Shown piece by piece: positions 4,081-5,276 of a stretch of 5,276 bases of DNA. How positions within the stretch are numbered: position 1 is the stretch's first letter; every line of letters starts with the position of its first letter. Origin of the DNA: Spirochaetales bacterium (lineage in GTDB: Bacteria > Spirochaetota > Spirochaetia > SPDA01); NCBI GenBank assembly GCA_004525155.1, contig SPDA01000199.1, forward strand, positions 1 through 5,276, given 5' to 3'. Both the position numbers and the translations under genes were made by a program. The notes beneath the pieces were generated by a model, which saw nothing but the letters and a program-made list of their open reading frames with translations, was not told the origin of the DNA and did not search any database.

Positions 4081-5276
4081 TTAAGGAGCGCCGCGAATTC
4101 GGCGGTACCGCCGGAAACATAATTCTGATACTTGCGCTGCCGGCTCTCGTTTACTACCTCTTTTTCTGTATGCGCTTCGGCGGAGGTCATCTTTTTCCGC
4201 GAATAGAGAACACCGGCAGAGCCGTACGATCATTCGCGGCAGAGATAGTTCCTTCATGGCAGTCAATCGCCATCTATGCGGGCTGGCTTGTTTTTCAATC
4301 TTTGCTGCAGTTTGTGCTGCCCGGACGGAAGGTACAGGGCCGCCCGCTTCCAGACGGCAGCCTCCTTTCATATACCCTGAACGGCCTTGCCTCATTTCTC
4401 ATCACCCTGGCAGTATTTTTCACCCTCGTCCTCACCGGCGTACTCCGCCCGGAACTACTTTTCGCTCACATCGGCGCGCTTATCTCAACAGTTGTCGCCT
4501 TTTGTTTCGCGGGCGGGCTCTTTTTGTTTTTCTTCGGCAAAGGGGAACGCGGGAAGGCTGGTAAATCCAGCCTTCGATCAGTAACCGGCCCGGGCGGAGC
4601 CGGCGGTTTTATACGTAAATTTTTCCTGGGTACCGGGCTCAATCCGCGTATAGGCCGTTTCGACCTGAAGCTTTTTTTTGAGGCTCGGCTGGGCCTAATC
4701 GGCTGGATGCTTCTCAATTTCAGCTTCTGCGCCGCGTTTTACCGGAATACCGGCCGCCTCTCCCTTCCCTTAATTCTTTCCTGCGCCTTTCAGTTTATCT
4801 ATGTACTGGATTATTTTATCCACGAAGAGGCCATACTTTCCACCATGGACGTGGTCCATGAACGCTTCGGGTTTATGCTTCTTTACGGCGACAGCGCCTG
4901 GGTTCCGTTTACCTATTCCCTGCAGGTCTGGTATCTTGCTTTTCACAACGTGGTTCTGCCGGTTTGGATTACCGTGCTTTGCTGCTTCATGTTCGGCGCA
5001 GGCTACTGCATCTTCCGCGCTACGAATTTGCAGAAGCACCGCTTCAAAGCAGACCCGACACGGGCCGTTTGGGGTAAAAAACCGGAATGGATCGAAACCG
5101 AGACCGGGAGCAAACTTCTAGTCTCAGGATTCTGGGGATGGTCCCGGCACTTCAACTACGTCGGTGATATTCTCATGGCCCTGTCCTGGTCCTTGCCCTG
5201 CCTCTTCGGGTCAGCCGTGCCCTATTTTTATCCGCTATACTTCGCCGTACTTCTCGTGCACCGGGAACGAAGGGAC
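4077..5276 (+). CDS. Sterol reductase of the ERG4/ERG24 family, delta-14-reductase-like (partial, C-terminus missing)
   Basis: Integral membrane, NADPH-dependent reductase of sterol ring or side-chain double bonds, by family. The frame gives 400 residues and is open at the right edge; roughly 30-40 residues seem to be missing. Family blocks: PSWQSIAIYAGWLVFQ (59-74), LPDGSLLSYTLNG (91-103), GTGLNPRIGRFDLKLFFEAR (185-204), DYFIHEEAILSTMDVVHERF (245-264), YGDSAWVPFTYSLQ (270-283), NLQKHRFK (317-324), GFWGWSRHFNYVGD (351-364), YFYPLYFAVLLVHRERRD (383-400). The last is the start of the second sterol-reductase signature, cut before its Cys and KYG part. RHFNYVGD and HEEAILSTMD favour the C14-reductase branch over the C7 branch (which has RHFHYxPE). 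The expected FR of the cofactor loop is FK here. A Gly-rich loop at 154-177 is unusual in composition. TAA lies 6 bases before ATG 4077, so this is the first possible start; no upstream Shine-Dalgarno, while AAGGAG lies just inside the gene. Exact substrate unknown. Confidence 0.92.
   Translation, partial: MIKERREFGGTAGNIILILALPALVYYLFFCMRFGGGHLFPRIENTGRAVRSFAAEIVPSWQSIAIYAGWLVFQSLLQFVLPGRKVQGRPLPDGSLLSYTLNGLASFLITLAVFFTLVLTGVLRPELLFAHIGALISTVVAFCFAGGLFLFFFGKGERGKAGKSSLRSVTGPGGAGGFIRKFFLGTGLNPRIGRFDLKLFFEARLGLIGWMLLNFSFCAAFYRNTGRLSLPLILSCAFQFIYVLDYFIHEEAILSTMDVVHERFGFMLLYGDSAWVPFTYSLQVWYLAFHNVVLPVWITVLCCFMFGAGYCIFRATNLQKHRFKADPTRAVWGKKPEWIETETGSKLLVSGFWGWSRHFNYVGDILMALSWSLPCLFGSAVPYFYPLYFAVLLVHRERRD

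Noticed and set aside
4256..4584. Overlapping 102- and 65-codon frames on the plus strand
   Set aside because: Both lie inside the sterol reductase gene in other frames; the reductase frame carries the conserved family blocks through this region.
1..5276. CRISPR array, insertion sequence, tRNA or rRNA gene
   Set aside because: No regularly spaced repeats, transposase-like frame, terminal inverted repeats or tRNA-like cloverleaf sequence was seen.

Overview
The window looks like a chromosomal segment of a bacterium with roughly balanced base composition. It holds three divisions: a leftward sugar-type ABC transporter operon, a rightward uncharacterised two-helix membrane protein gene, and a rightward gene for a eukaryote-type sterol reductase that runs off the right edge. 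The taxon cannot be fixed from sequence alone. The combination of a CUT2 (ribose/galactofuranose-type) transporter with the 'LGDLAFxPV' membrane protein would fit a spirochaete or a deltaproteobacterium-like lineage, but this is a low-confidence guess.

Left part, minus strand (1-2947). An ATPase gene (1448-2947) is followed by a complete permease gene (481-1443) and a second permease gene cut by the left edge (1-476). Each junction has only 4 bases between stop and start, so this is one transcription unit. The order ATPase-permease-permease is that of ytfR-ytfT-yjfF. No periplasmic sugar-binding protein is seen; it must lie beyond the left edge or elsewhere. The ATPase has the expected one-good, one-degenerate ATP site layout, and in addition its second Walker B aspartate is replaced by leucine. 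The complete permease carries a Gly-to-Glu change in its most conserved motif.

Divergent intergenic region (2948-3118). It is AT-rich near 2980-3060, with a TTGACA-type element facing left, possible elements facing right, and a short inverted repeat. The rightward gene starting at 3119 has no Shine-Dalgarno, but has a TATACT box six bases before its ATG, which suggests a leaderless mRNA.

Right part, plus strand. The gene at 3119-3886 encodes a 255-residue protein with two N-terminal membrane helices and a cytoplasmic tail, of unknown function. After a 190-base gap, the gene at 4077-5276 (400 residues, 3' end missing) encodes a member of the ERG4/ERG24 sterol reductase family, closest by motif to delta-14 sterol reductases. 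The gap contains a perfect 13-base palindrome and two tiny ORFs, the first preceded by GGGGGG, linked to each other and to the reductase by successive ATGA stop/start overlaps. The reductase and its possible translational relay are the most interesting things in the window.
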